Source: Coix lacryma-jobi var. lacryma-jobi | Taxonomy: Eukaryota; Streptophyta; Magnoliopsida; Poales; Poaceae | Length of the DNA: 64,000 nt | Reading direction: 5' to 3' | Assembly (NCBI GenBank): GCA_009763385.1 | Contig: CM019824.1 | Location: 157,412,357-157,476,356, forward strand | In this document: positions 12,601 through 22,900 of the stretch, one piece after another | Layout: each line of letters opens with the position of its first letter | Numbering within the stretch: position 1 is the stretch's first letter | The notes under the pieces: generated by a model | What the model saw: the letters and a program-made list of their open reading frames with translations, nothing else | Told to the model about the DNA's origin: nothing | Databases searched by the model: none | Translations under genes and position numbers: made by a program

Positions 12601-13866
12601 TGTTGAGTTGATTAGGTTGGATCAATTAATGTGCTACTAAAACATGTTTGGTTCTTATTTATGCACATACCAGAATTAAGGAGAAGCTTTTAAATTGATG
12701 ATCACATACCTTGAGATGTTACCTTTATCATTGAAGAGTGATGTGGCGAACCACCTTGTGGAAGCTTCTCTTGTCTAGCTAGTTGTTCTTCATGAATAGC
12801 TTGTCTTCTCTTGCTTATCTCATAGTGAACCTGAGTGATGGGAGCTTGAGAGGAGGAAGGTATAGTAGAATCATCTTTAGAGGGATCAACCTTCCTTCTC
12901 TGTGTGTCAACCTATCAGTGAAGATGTGTTGTTCCTCCCACGATGGTCTTTATCTTCTTGTGACCTAGCTCAGACTTGTTCACCTACTTTCATGGAGTGA
13001 GTGCTTTGATTGTAGATATTGTTTTGTGGCACTCATCTTTTGTCTTGTTCCATGGATCACATTTCTCCATGATCAGTGAGCTGTGTCTCCCTTGCGCAAG
13101 TTGTTGAAGTTCATGTGTCTTTTCATCTCCAGTGTGAGTTTATCTCAGGACTTTCCCAAATTGATATTGAAAGTTTTTCCTACAGGGGTTAGTCCAACAA
13201 AATATCCAGCATCCACTATAGTATACTATTGGCTCAAAAATCAACCTAGACACCACGTATAATTTGATCTAGGAAGGCATTTTAACCTAAGCACCATACT
13301 TAATTTAAAATCCTTTAGAGGTAAAATCAGGACACCTTTGAGCTCAAGAATTAAACCAGACACCATGTCTTACTTTAATTCATGAAAACAGTTTAAACTA
13401 AGCACCATGCCTAATTTAAAAGGTGTATGAGAATACTTCAAAACCAAAGTATATACTATAGCAAATGAAGGTAGCATTAAAGCATTAAAGAGATTTACTC
13501 AAATGGTGATGAGAGAGCATGATTAGTGTATAGCACATGAGCATGTCTTAAAGATAGGGACAACCAACATAGCAACATGACAAGAGTTGTTCTTAAGTGT
13601 ATCCCCAAGCTTGAATTTTGCAAAAAAAATCAAGATAAGATGAATGTAATTTAATGTTGCATGATGATTGGTTGGACATACCTTGTGTTTGTCGTTCCTT
13701 CGAACTTTTCGCTACAGACCTGCAAAGGTTAGTGACAATAATACCCGAAGGAATATTTTAACAATTATATCCTTATGCTCATTACACAAAGGCAGTGTAG
13801 CAGGAGAGTGAACACTGATCTAAAAAGTGCTTGTTTTTGGACACTGAGCTTGTCTTTGGGAAACCT
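9631..13866. other. Non-coding internal region of the Athila-like element
   Basis: 4.2 kb without a domain-bearing reading frame on either strand. It contains local tandem repeats. Two copies of a roughly 60-base unit (CACTTGTCC...TTTATTTCCTC) lie at about 10070-10200. Three copies of a unit with TTCATGTGCCCACATATTTT lie at about 10750-10865. Two diverged copies of a unit with TAAGCACCAT and TTTAAAA lie at about 13235-13425. Minus-strand frames around 11633-11976 may be decayed remains of a protein, but I recognise no motif. Confidence 0.55.
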
Positions 13867-13889
13867 TCAGAATGAGATTTGGTGAAGTG
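13867..13889 (-). pseudogene. Athila-like gag, last codons beyond the chromovirus insertion
   Basis: Continuing the gag frame from 28883 across the insertion (one GTTTC copy removed) gives seven further codons and a TGA at 13869-13867. This is the natural gag end, so the chromovirus hit the last few codons. Confidence 0.6.
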
Positions 13890-13894
13890 GTTTC
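13890..13894. repeat. Chromovirus target site duplication, left (GTTTC)
   Basis: GTTTC precedes the TGTGACACC that opens the 5' LTR; the same five bases are at 28883-28887 directly after the terminal CA of the 3' LTR. An exact match. Confidence 0.93.
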
Positions 13895-16800
13895 TGTGAC
13901 ACCCTGGTGTCAAGCACTGCATTAGGAACTGCATTTAGCTATTAAAATGCATAAGCAAAGCATTGCATCATTTCATGTGCATAAGAGTGCTTTTTGCCTT
14001 TTGTTGTTTATTTGGATCTTAGGTTTCTATTGGATTTGATTGTTTAAATGGATTTCTATCCTGGCAATAATTTTACAAAATGAAGAATGTTGAGTACAAC
14101 ACTTTTATATTGACACGTTGAGCTAGTTCAAAGTGGTTTGATAACTAAAAGTTTGAAAACAAAATGATTTATGGCTCAAGATTTGGCTTTATTTCTGTGG
14201 AGTTTGGGAAAATACTTTTTCAGCAAAAATGCCTTATATGAAAGTTGTAGAGAAAATTATTTTGAGCAACTTTTATTTTTGGGTCAAAGCCTAGTTTGGA
14301 GTTTTTGAAACTGTTTTTGATTGGTCAAAGTTTGAAAAGTTTTCGAAAAAAAGAAAAAGGAAAAGATTTTTTTTTCTCCCGCGCTCCACTTTCGGCCCAG
14401 CCGGCCTTTCGGCCCAGCCCCGCACCGCGCCGGCCCACGCTTGCCCGCTCGCCCGCGCCTCGCTCGCGCCCGCGCGCGCGCCCGCCCGCGCACCGCGCCG
14501 GTCGCCCTGACCGCGGCCGCCCCGTACGCCGGCCAAACCGCCGCGTGACCGCCCTTCTCTGCACCAAATCCCCCTCGACCACTCCTCACTCGATTCTTCT
14601 CCACCCGATCACGCCACAATCGCGCGCGGCCACTCCCCACTCGCCTCGCTTGCCGCGCCCACGCCACCGCCTGCACTCGCCTCGCTCGCCGCGACGCCGT
14701 GGCCCCCGCCATGACCGGCCGCTCCTCCGCTCCGCCGAGCAAAACCCGAGCGCCTCCCTTCGCTCCCTCTCTCGCTCACTCATTCGCACGCGCTCGCCTG
14801 CCTCCTCTCCCTCTCCTCTCTCGCGAACGAGCCGAACACTCTCGCCACCGTTCGACACCGCCACTCGCCCTCGCCGTTCCCACCTCCCTAGAGCCTCTCG
14901 GCTCGATTCCTCGCACGAACCCTTCCGCCTACACCTCGGACACCCGGTGCTCGCGCAAGCACCACCTCCCGAGCCTCACCAACATCAGAACCCGAGGAGC
15001 TCCGCCGCCGGTGCCGTTGACGCCGCCCGGAGCTCGAAGCCGTTCTGCCCCGACCAAAGCTCCGTCGCCTCCCTCCTTCACTGTCAAGCTTCATCAGGCC
15101 AAGGCACGGTGAGAACACGCCTCTGCGAGGTCTCTACCGCTCTCTAGCCTCCCACTCTTGCCCAACCGAGCGCCATGGACGCCGCCATGGCCGCGCACGT
15201 GGTCAAGCTCCACCGGAGCTTCACCGGCCGAACCAACCCCTCTAGTAGCCTTCCTAGGGTTCACATAAGCTATCGCCCCCGTTAATTTGGCCGGCGACCG
15301 CCGAAAACGGCGTAGCCGTGCGTCTCCGCCGTCGCCGTCCGCCACCGCTCGCCGCTGGCGAGCTACGGCCATGCACTAGCCCAACCATCACCACCACTCG
15401 GTCCGCCTCGTCACGGGGAACACGCCGAGCACCCCCCCACCGCCGGCGACCTCACCGCCGGCGAGAACCGTAAAGTTGCTGTACAGATGTGATTTTCTGT
15501 GGTTTTCTTATGAAATTCATGTAGAAAAGAATATAATGTTTCTATTCATGGAACTTCCTTGATAAATATGGAATGTGGAATAGAACCTGGGAAAAATATG
15601 AAAATGAGCATGTCACCCTTTTCCAGCAGGGTTGTAGTTCAAATGGTTTTATCTGGAGTAAATTTGTTTATTTTGTGTAGGTTTATGTGTTTATGCTTTG
15701 ACAGTAAATTTTCTACAGTAGAGTGTTTAAGAATAGGTAAAGTTAGGAAAAATGTAAAATCTGCTGTTTGACACTTTTCATCAGAGGAGTTAGTTCAAAG
15801 CACCTTTTTGAGCATTGTATTTCATATTTTTGTATCTGTTGTTCTGTATTTTATTTCTGGCTAAAAATCATTCAGTGAAGTCCAGTTAGTGCTAATTACC
15901 TTGTGGAATTTTTGTGGATTTTTCTGAGTTCAGAAAAATGCACTTACAGTTCAAACCTGAGTTCTTTTGAATAATTAAATAGGAAATAGTGGAAATATTG
16001 GTTTTGTTATGTGGTATTTAAGTGTTTTTCCTCAATGTCAAAAGTGGTTCAACAAGTTGGTTTTATTGGTTTGCAAGAAATGTTACTTTTCATACCACCA
16101 TCTTGCACCTTGCATTATTTAATTATGTACCGCATTGCAAATAGGATCGACAGCCCCAGAGACCAGCCATGAGCCGGAAGCAAACGACGAGCAGGAGATC
16201 CCAGAGCTGCCCAGGACCGAGGAAGCCGACCCCGCGCCGGAAGCTAACCTGCCTGAGTGCCCCGCTCACGAGGCCTCAGTCTTTTCCCAAGGCAAGCCCC
16301 GGAGCATTCTAAGCCTCCTATTATTTACAATTAATTCAATTGAGTATTTTTATATTGTGATGCATTAGGTGTAGGAGTTGTTTGAATCCTACTTGATGCA
16401 TTATCCTCCCTTAAATTATTGATTATACGTGCCTTGTTATCCTGTTACTTATTATAATATAGAATTGCTTAGTCTGCTTAATAAAAGTAGTAGTTAAGGA
16501 TGTTCCCGTAATACCCCTGGTGGGTATTTACCGGATCACGGTTGGCTATATTTGCTATCGTGGAAAAGAACCTGAGTAGTAACGAAATACGGTCAACTGG
16601 AAGGCAAGGCACAAGTTTGGAAACTTGGGGCAGTCCGTCCGTTGGATCGTGTAGGTTTGTATCGATGTTGGCCCTCGTTCATTTTTGAACGCGCCCTTTT
16701 ACTTAGGGATATGTCGGTGCCGTAATCATCGACCCCAAAGCCGGTTAGAAGCTGTTCGGGCCGGTCTCAACCCGTGTCGCACCCTCTAGTATGGAAACAG

Positions 16801-17821
16801 GATCTGCCGCAGAATGGCCATTGTATAGTTCCAATTGGGTGGTCCATGCTGTGAGCCGCGACGATTACCACCACGAACAAGCATCGAGCGGTTACCCAAT
16901 GCATGGAACCGACGGGGAAAGTGTGGGTTGGTATTAAAGGTCTTTCACCAGCTGGTTTGGAATTCGATTCGAGTCGCCGTCTCCCCCGGTTAGTGGGAAA
17001 CTATGGCGAGCTTCACCACGATACAACTCCATATGATGTTTTAAAGGTTCAACTAAAATATGGATAAGTCAACTGGATATGGTTATATTATTGCTTGTTA
17101 GACTCAAGTGTGTGTAATAGTTCAGGTGCAAACCTAGATTAAGAGGTAGGTTTAAAACTGACAGCTCATCAACTTAATTAAATATTCCTTCTCTCAAATT
17201 TTGAGCTTTTCGCAACTAAATGATCCCAGCTCCACCAAAAGCCTTGCATACCCTTGGTGTCTTTATTTTCAGTTGGACGGGTAAGTCTAGCTGAGTACAT
17301 TCCCGTACTCAGGGTTTATCCCGTTTGTTGCAGATGGCCAGGTGTACTATGGCTATTGTAAGCATTGCCTCTACCCGGTGGAGGGTGATGAGGAGTAGGC
17401 CCAGGGCAGGGTCGTCAAGAAGCTTCCCTTTCTCTTTTGCCGGACTGAGACTCCTAGTGGCACACTATCTGAAAAAGGAAGAGTGAGTTGTGTTGGGTTA
17501 AGTATCAAACAATGTTTTATTTGGACCACATGTGTGGTGGTCGTGTTTCAAAACTTATTTAAGCTTCCGCACTTTCGATTTCGGTATTGTAATAACTCTG
17601 TTCGAATTTCGCACTCTGATGTTTAAATTCGGTTTCGTTTATCAGTGTTGTCTCCTTCCGAATGTAATACTTGAATGATGCGATCCTGAATGTTGTACGA
17701 TGTTGAAATCCTTCGAGATTTCCGGACTACCGGGGTTATATGGGTTCAAGTATGAGTCGATGTCAGACGAAATTGACAAAGACGGTACTTGAGCTCTTAT
17801 AATCAGGACGGTTCCGCGACA
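13895..17821 (+). repeat. Chromovirus 5' LTR
   Basis: Starts TGTGACACC and ends CCGCGACA. It contains a CpG-rich block (about 14380-15470) that is open in several frames but has no protein domain. Compared with the 3' LTR it lacks the 592 bases corresponding to 25941-26532; the breakpoint is at 15470/15471. An exon-like island at 16145-16291 is present in both LTRs. Confidence 0.93.
16145..16291 (+). other. Exon-like island in the chromovirus LTR
   Basis: A GC-rich, open segment in an AT-rich stretch. It is preceded by an AG (ATTGCAAATAG|GATCG) and followed by AAG|GCAAGC, which fits a GC-type 5' splice site. It contains an ATG at 16169 whose frame stays open to the putative donor (41 codons, Arg/Lys-rich). 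Another frame is acidic and Glu/Pro-rich. The 3' LTR copy (27207-27353) keeps both frames open. In the 5' LTR it would be transcribed as leader RNA. No splicing evidence is available here. Confidence 0.4.
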
Positions 17822-17823
17822 GC

Positions 17824-17835
17824 TGGTATCGGAGC
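17824..17835 (+). other. Chromovirus primer-binding site
   Basis: TGGTATCGGAGC, two bases after the LTR end, complementary to the 3' end of initiator tRNA-Met apart from one position relative to the common TGGTATCAGAGC. Confidence 0.85.
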
Positions 17836-18555
17836 ATGGTTCAAGTTATTGCATCCGATAGGAGCTATTTTCGAACTAAAATGGGTATTTCAAAACTATT
17901 TTCAAAAACTATTTCAAATACTAAGTGTGCCCAGTCTCGTCCTTAAGCCTATACTAGGATTCAGGTGGCTTAACTGCTAACAGGGTTCTGGGTTTTGCTT
18001 CATGCTGGATCTTTATTTGCTGGTCCATTCTCAAGGGAAAAGAGAATGCGTCGATCGCGAAAACATGCATAAAATGATTTTGTAAGATATGAGAGCATGA
18101 CCGTCCAACCGTCGGTCTAGGTGAGAGTTCTTATACCAAGTATGTGCGAGCTCCACGCAGACACATACGAGGGTATCAATGTTTTGGGTATGTTTTCTGG
18201 ATTGGTGCATGGTGTTTAGTGTTGGCTTCTATGTATTCGTATATATGAGCCAATACTCCGTTATTTTTACCATTGGGATTGCTTTGGGCTGAAATGAATC
18301 TTCTGCAGGTACACTAACTACGTGGTCGAGTAGAACGAGTAGATAACGCATGAGAGATCGTTCTTGCCACCGACTAGAACGTTAGGACTTACGAGTCATT
18401 TTATTTAGTGAGTGAGAACGTAAGTACGATCATGCATCATGTTTATATTCTTGCGTTTACATTACCTCCCCTTATTTAAAAGTTGTCCCTTTTCTATAAA
18501 AATTTGCCAACTTAATATGCGACTCACGCGAGTTCGAAACCCTTTGTTTCTACAG
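17836..18555 (+). other. Chromovirus leader between primer site and extra ORF
   Basis: About 720 bases with no coding signal. It ends TTTGTTTCTACAG directly before the ATG of the extra ORF, a good match to a plant 3' splice site. Confidence 0.5.
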
Positions 18556-19593
18556 ATGGCCCGGACTAAGTTGACTGCTCGCAAGGCCACCGGAGGCAAG
18601 GGAGTTCCACGTCACCGCTTGACCACCAAGTTAACCAACAGGACGTTTTTGACCTACTTCGGGTTGCCGACCATCTTATGGAGGATTCTGCAGGCCGTGG
18701 GCTATGAGGAGGGACAGGAGCCCAAGTACTCTTGGCAGAAGGAGATCTATGGGCAGGATTCGTTGGTCATGGTGCAGATCAAGGTCAAAGCCTTGCCTGC
18801 CAAGCCTCACTGGACAGGATGGACAGAGATCACCAGAGGCAGTTGTGCCAAGGATGGAGCTAACAGGGCAGCATATCTAGTGCTGAAGGATATCATCGCC
18901 CGCTTTCCTGCCGACCTAGCTAGTGCTATGGCAGGAGTGTTCCCTCGTGGATCACTTTTTTTTCCATTGCGCTGGAAGCAGACCTTGGAGTCGGTTCTGA
19001 CAGGAAGTGCAGAAGAGAGGTTCTACTGTGAGACATCCGAGATGAGCGCCACCGGAGCTTTGATGGGTGTATGTGAGAGTTTGGAGCGCAGCCTTGAGAG
19101 CGTATCCTTCACTCTCACAGCCACCTACCAGAGCAAGAGAAAGCTACAGGAGGAGTTTGATGCTGAGGTAGCCCGGCTTTAGGAGAAGATTCACCAGATC
19201 ACTCTCGAGCGTGACGATGCACGTGCCACCGCAGGTGCATAGATCACCGCCAGGACCCTCGCTGAGCAGATGTACCTAACAACATCCTTACAGCGGGACG
19301 AGGCCCGCACAGCGCTTGATCAGCTCAGAGAAGGCGCCCATCAACTGATACAGCAGATACATCACCAGCAGGCCTATATCGATCAGCTCCATGAGGCAGT
19401 TCACCAGATGCATCACGCCACGCAGGAGGCCGCCGCCCCAGCAGCTGACGAGGCCCCTGCAGATGAGGCCCAGGAGCCCCAGGATGGGGTAGTGCTTGGT
19501 CCAGAGCCTTCTTCGGACGACGAGGACCACGCCAACGAGCCGATGATGGACGCCAATGAAGAGGAAGCCGCATCCGCCGCTGGAGACGCCTGA
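18556..19593 (+). pseudogene. Extra chromovirus ORF with histone H3-like N-terminal tail, coiled coil and acidic C-terminus
   Basis: Begins MARTKLTARKATGGKGVPRH, against [20 protein letters not shown] in histone H3. Positions equivalent to K4, K9, K14 and K23, plus the TGG turn, are kept. Q5 is Leu, S10 is Ala, and one residue is inserted after K14. The following 120 or so residues look globular (YFGLPTILWRILQ, YSWQKEIYGQ) but match no family I know. The C-terminal part is a heptad-like coiled coil and then an Asp/Glu-rich tail. About 345 codons with two in-frame TAGs (19180-19182, 19240-19242), both explainable as CAG to TAG, so this copy is broken. It sits between the primer site and gag, on the gag strand. 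I chose the ATG at 18556 because it gives the H3-like start and follows a splice-acceptor-like sequence; the open frame itself extends further upstream to 18439. Role unknown; chromatin mimicry is inference. Confidence 0.8.
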
Positions 19594-19912
19594 GCGTTAG
19601 TTTCACTAGGAGTCGTTTTCTTTTGTATAGCTTGAGCATGCTCGCTGATGATGTAACACCTGAACATGAGTTGGTTTTATGTTTAAGTTGTATGATGGTA
19701 TGCATGGCTTTTGAACAAAGTCCAGACTTCGATCTGGCATCTTTTTATGGAAATTCCGTCGTTTGCATGTCTGATTTCGAGCAATTATTCTGTGATGTTG
19801 TATGGAAATGAATAATTATACTTGGTCGTGTGCTAAATTTTCAAATTATGTACAGCGCAGTATTTATTCATGATCAATGTGACATCACCTAATGACTGCT
19901 TATTAATGGAAT
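19594..19912 (+). other. Spacer between extra ORF and gag
   Basis: AT-rich, no coding signal. It ends ATGGAATATGCAG before the second ATG of gag (19919), again resembling a 3' splice site. Confidence 0.4.
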
Positions 19913-22900
19913 ATGCAGATGCCGGCACACACTCGCAGCCAACGTGGACAGGGGTCTGGACAGGAGGAGAATCTGCCACCACCCCCGCAGGCACCAATGA
20001 CGCCAGAAGCGTTTTTTGGCCAGTTTCTGGGTAGTCAGAGAAATATGGAGGAAATGCAGAGGCACATGGAGGCCACCCTCCGCAACATCGCTAACAACAC
20101 TGCGCAGCAGCATCAGCAGCGTCAGGGGCCAGAGCCCAACCAGTACAGCTCCTACCGTGACTTCTTGGACACTCGTCCCCCTGTGTTCAAGGAAGTCACC
20201 GAGCCGCTGGAGGCAGATGAGTGGCTCAACTCCATCACTCAGAAGTTTCGCCTGCTCCGTCTGACGGAAGAGCTTAAGGCGGAGTATGCCACCCACATGT
20301 TGGAAGGACCCGCAGGTTTATGGTGGTCCCAGTACCGTGCATCCCTACCTGCAAATGCACGAGTCACTTGGGAACAGTTTTCTTCTGCTATGCGCAACCA
20401 CTATATCCCCAGTGGACTGATGGAAATGAAGACCACAGAGTTCATGAGGCTATCCCAGGGAACCAGGTCTATGTCAGAGTATCTACATAGCTTCAACAAC
20501 CTATCTCGCTATGCCCCTGACTTTGTCAACACAGAGGCCAAGAAGATTGCTAGCTTCAAGCGTGGCATGAGTGCCACCATGCTCTCCAAGATGGGAAACA
20601 GTCACCGCACCACCTTCAGTGACTTTATCAGTGACTGCCTGAACCAAGAGGCGAATGACAGCAGGCTGGCGATAGAAAACCGCCGTCGTGCAAATGAAGG
20701 AGGTTCGTCTCAACAGAGGGCCCCTTTCGGAGCACGCACCCCGTATCGCCCGCTGGTTGCAGGAGCAAAGTTCCGTCCCCCGCGGAGGAAGATAACTAAC
20801 AACCGCTCCCGCCCGAGTTTCCAGAAGCCCTACACCGCTCCCATGATGCAGAACAAGGCAAAGGCAGGAGGTTCAGGAGGTGCCAAGACCCCATATGTGA
20901 TCGGACCGTGCTACAACTGCGGCCAGACCGGGCATTTGTCACATCAATGCCCTAGACCAAAGAAGCAGTACACCCAACCTCAACCTCGCGCAGGTCATGT
21001 GCATTATACCACCGTGGAAGAAGTGCCAGAAGGAGAACCTGTCACTGCTGGTATGTTTCTTGTTAACCAATACCCCGCAGTTGTGTTATTTGATTTCGGA
21101 GCATCGCATTCTTTCATAAGTGAGAATTTTGCTATAAGAAGTAATCTCGGGTTAGTAGATTTGGATTGGGGATATCAGATAAGTTCCGCCGGAGCTGTTC
21201 TATCCGCCCATAAAATGGCTAAAGGAGTGGAAATGACTCTTGGGGATAAAAAGGCCATAGTGGATCCCATAGTAATCCCTGGTCTAGGTTTGGATGTAAT
21301 CTTGGGTATGGGTTGGATGAAACTCTGGAAGGTCAATCTTGACATTTTAGAGCGAGTAGTTTCCATGGTTAGTCCCCGGAGTGGGTCTTCTTTCCGGTTT
21401 AAGTTACCCAGAAACCCCCATGAGATCAGAGTGTTGTTCAATATCACAGCCAAGCAGATAGCCGAGATCCCAGTAGTGTGTGAGTTTCCAGATGTCTTTC
21501 CTGATGAGTTGCCAGGACTACCACCAGATAGGGATGTGGAGTTTGCTATCGAGTTAATCCCTGGAATGGCACCCATTTCTCGGAGGCCATATAGGATGCC
21601 AGCTAATGAGCTAGTAGAGCTTAAGACTCAATTGCAAGAACTTTTGGATAAAGGTTTGATACGTCCTAGTTCGTCACCTTGGGGATGCCCCGCCATCTTC
21701 GTAAAAAAGAAGGATAAAACGTTAAGGATGTGTGTGGACTACCGACCGCTTAATGCAGTAACTATAAAGAACAAATACCCCTTACCTCGAATTGACGTCT
21801 TGTTCGATCAGTTATCAAAGGCAAAAGTGTTCTCCAAGATCGATTTGAGGTCAGGTTAACACCAAATCAAGATTAGAAGAGAGGATATACCAAAAACAGC
21901 TTTCTCCACCAGATATGGACTCTATGAGTACCTAGTTATGTCTTTTGGACTGACAAATGCACCGGCACATTTTATGTATCTGATGAATTCCGTCTTCATG
22001 CCTGAGTTGGATAAGTTTGTTGTGGTATTTATTGATGACATTTTGGTATACTCTGAAAATGAACAGGATCATGCTGAACAACTACGAGTCGTCTTAGCTC
22101 GACTTCGAGAGCACAAGTTGTATGCTAAGTTTAGCAAGTGTGAGTTTTGGTTAAAGAAGGTACCCTTTCTTGGACACGTCCTTTTAGAGGAAGGAATTTC
22201 TGTGGATCCCACGAAGGTACAGGAAGTTATGGATTGGCAAGCACCCACTAACGTACATAAGGTACGCAGCTTTCTAGGATTAGCCGGGTACTACCGTCGG
22301 TTCATTTCGGACTTCTCAAGGATCGCAAAGCCTATGACTCGTCTAACTCAGAAAAACAAGAAGTTTGAATGGACTCCAGAATGTGAGGCAACATTTTGCA
22401 CCCTGCGAACTTTGTTGACTTCGGTGCCAGTTTTGGCTCAACCAGATTTGGAGGAACCTTTTGATGTGTTTTGTGACGCATCCAAGATTGGACTCGGATG
22501 TGTGCTTATGCAGACTGGGAGAGTTATAGCATATGCTTCGCGTCAGTTGTGACCACATGAAGAGAATTACCCGACTCATGGTTTGGAATTGACAGCTGTA
22601 GTTCATGCACTCAAGATATGGAGGCATTATCTCATGGGTAACCTATGTCATGTGTATACCGATCACAAGAGCTTAAAATATATCTTCACCTAGCCAGAGT
22701 TAAATATGAGGCAGAGGAGATGGTTAGAGTTGATTAAGGATTACAACCTAGATGTGCATTATCACCCTGGAAAGGCAAACGTTGTAGCAGATGCCTTGAG
22801 TCGCAAGACTCATTGCAACTCCCTACAACCACTTTTGGAAGATGGATTCAACCTTATGCACCCCGTTATGTTGAACAATATAACCATTCAATGCACCTTG

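Noticed and set aside
14296..15147. Long GC-rich open frames (up to 283 codons) on both strands in the chromovirus LTRs, also at 24774-25617
   Set aside because: They are open because the block is CpG-rich and poor in A/T; frames on both strands are equally open, low-complexity (Arg, Pro, Ser, Ala), differ between LTRs, and no domain is visible.
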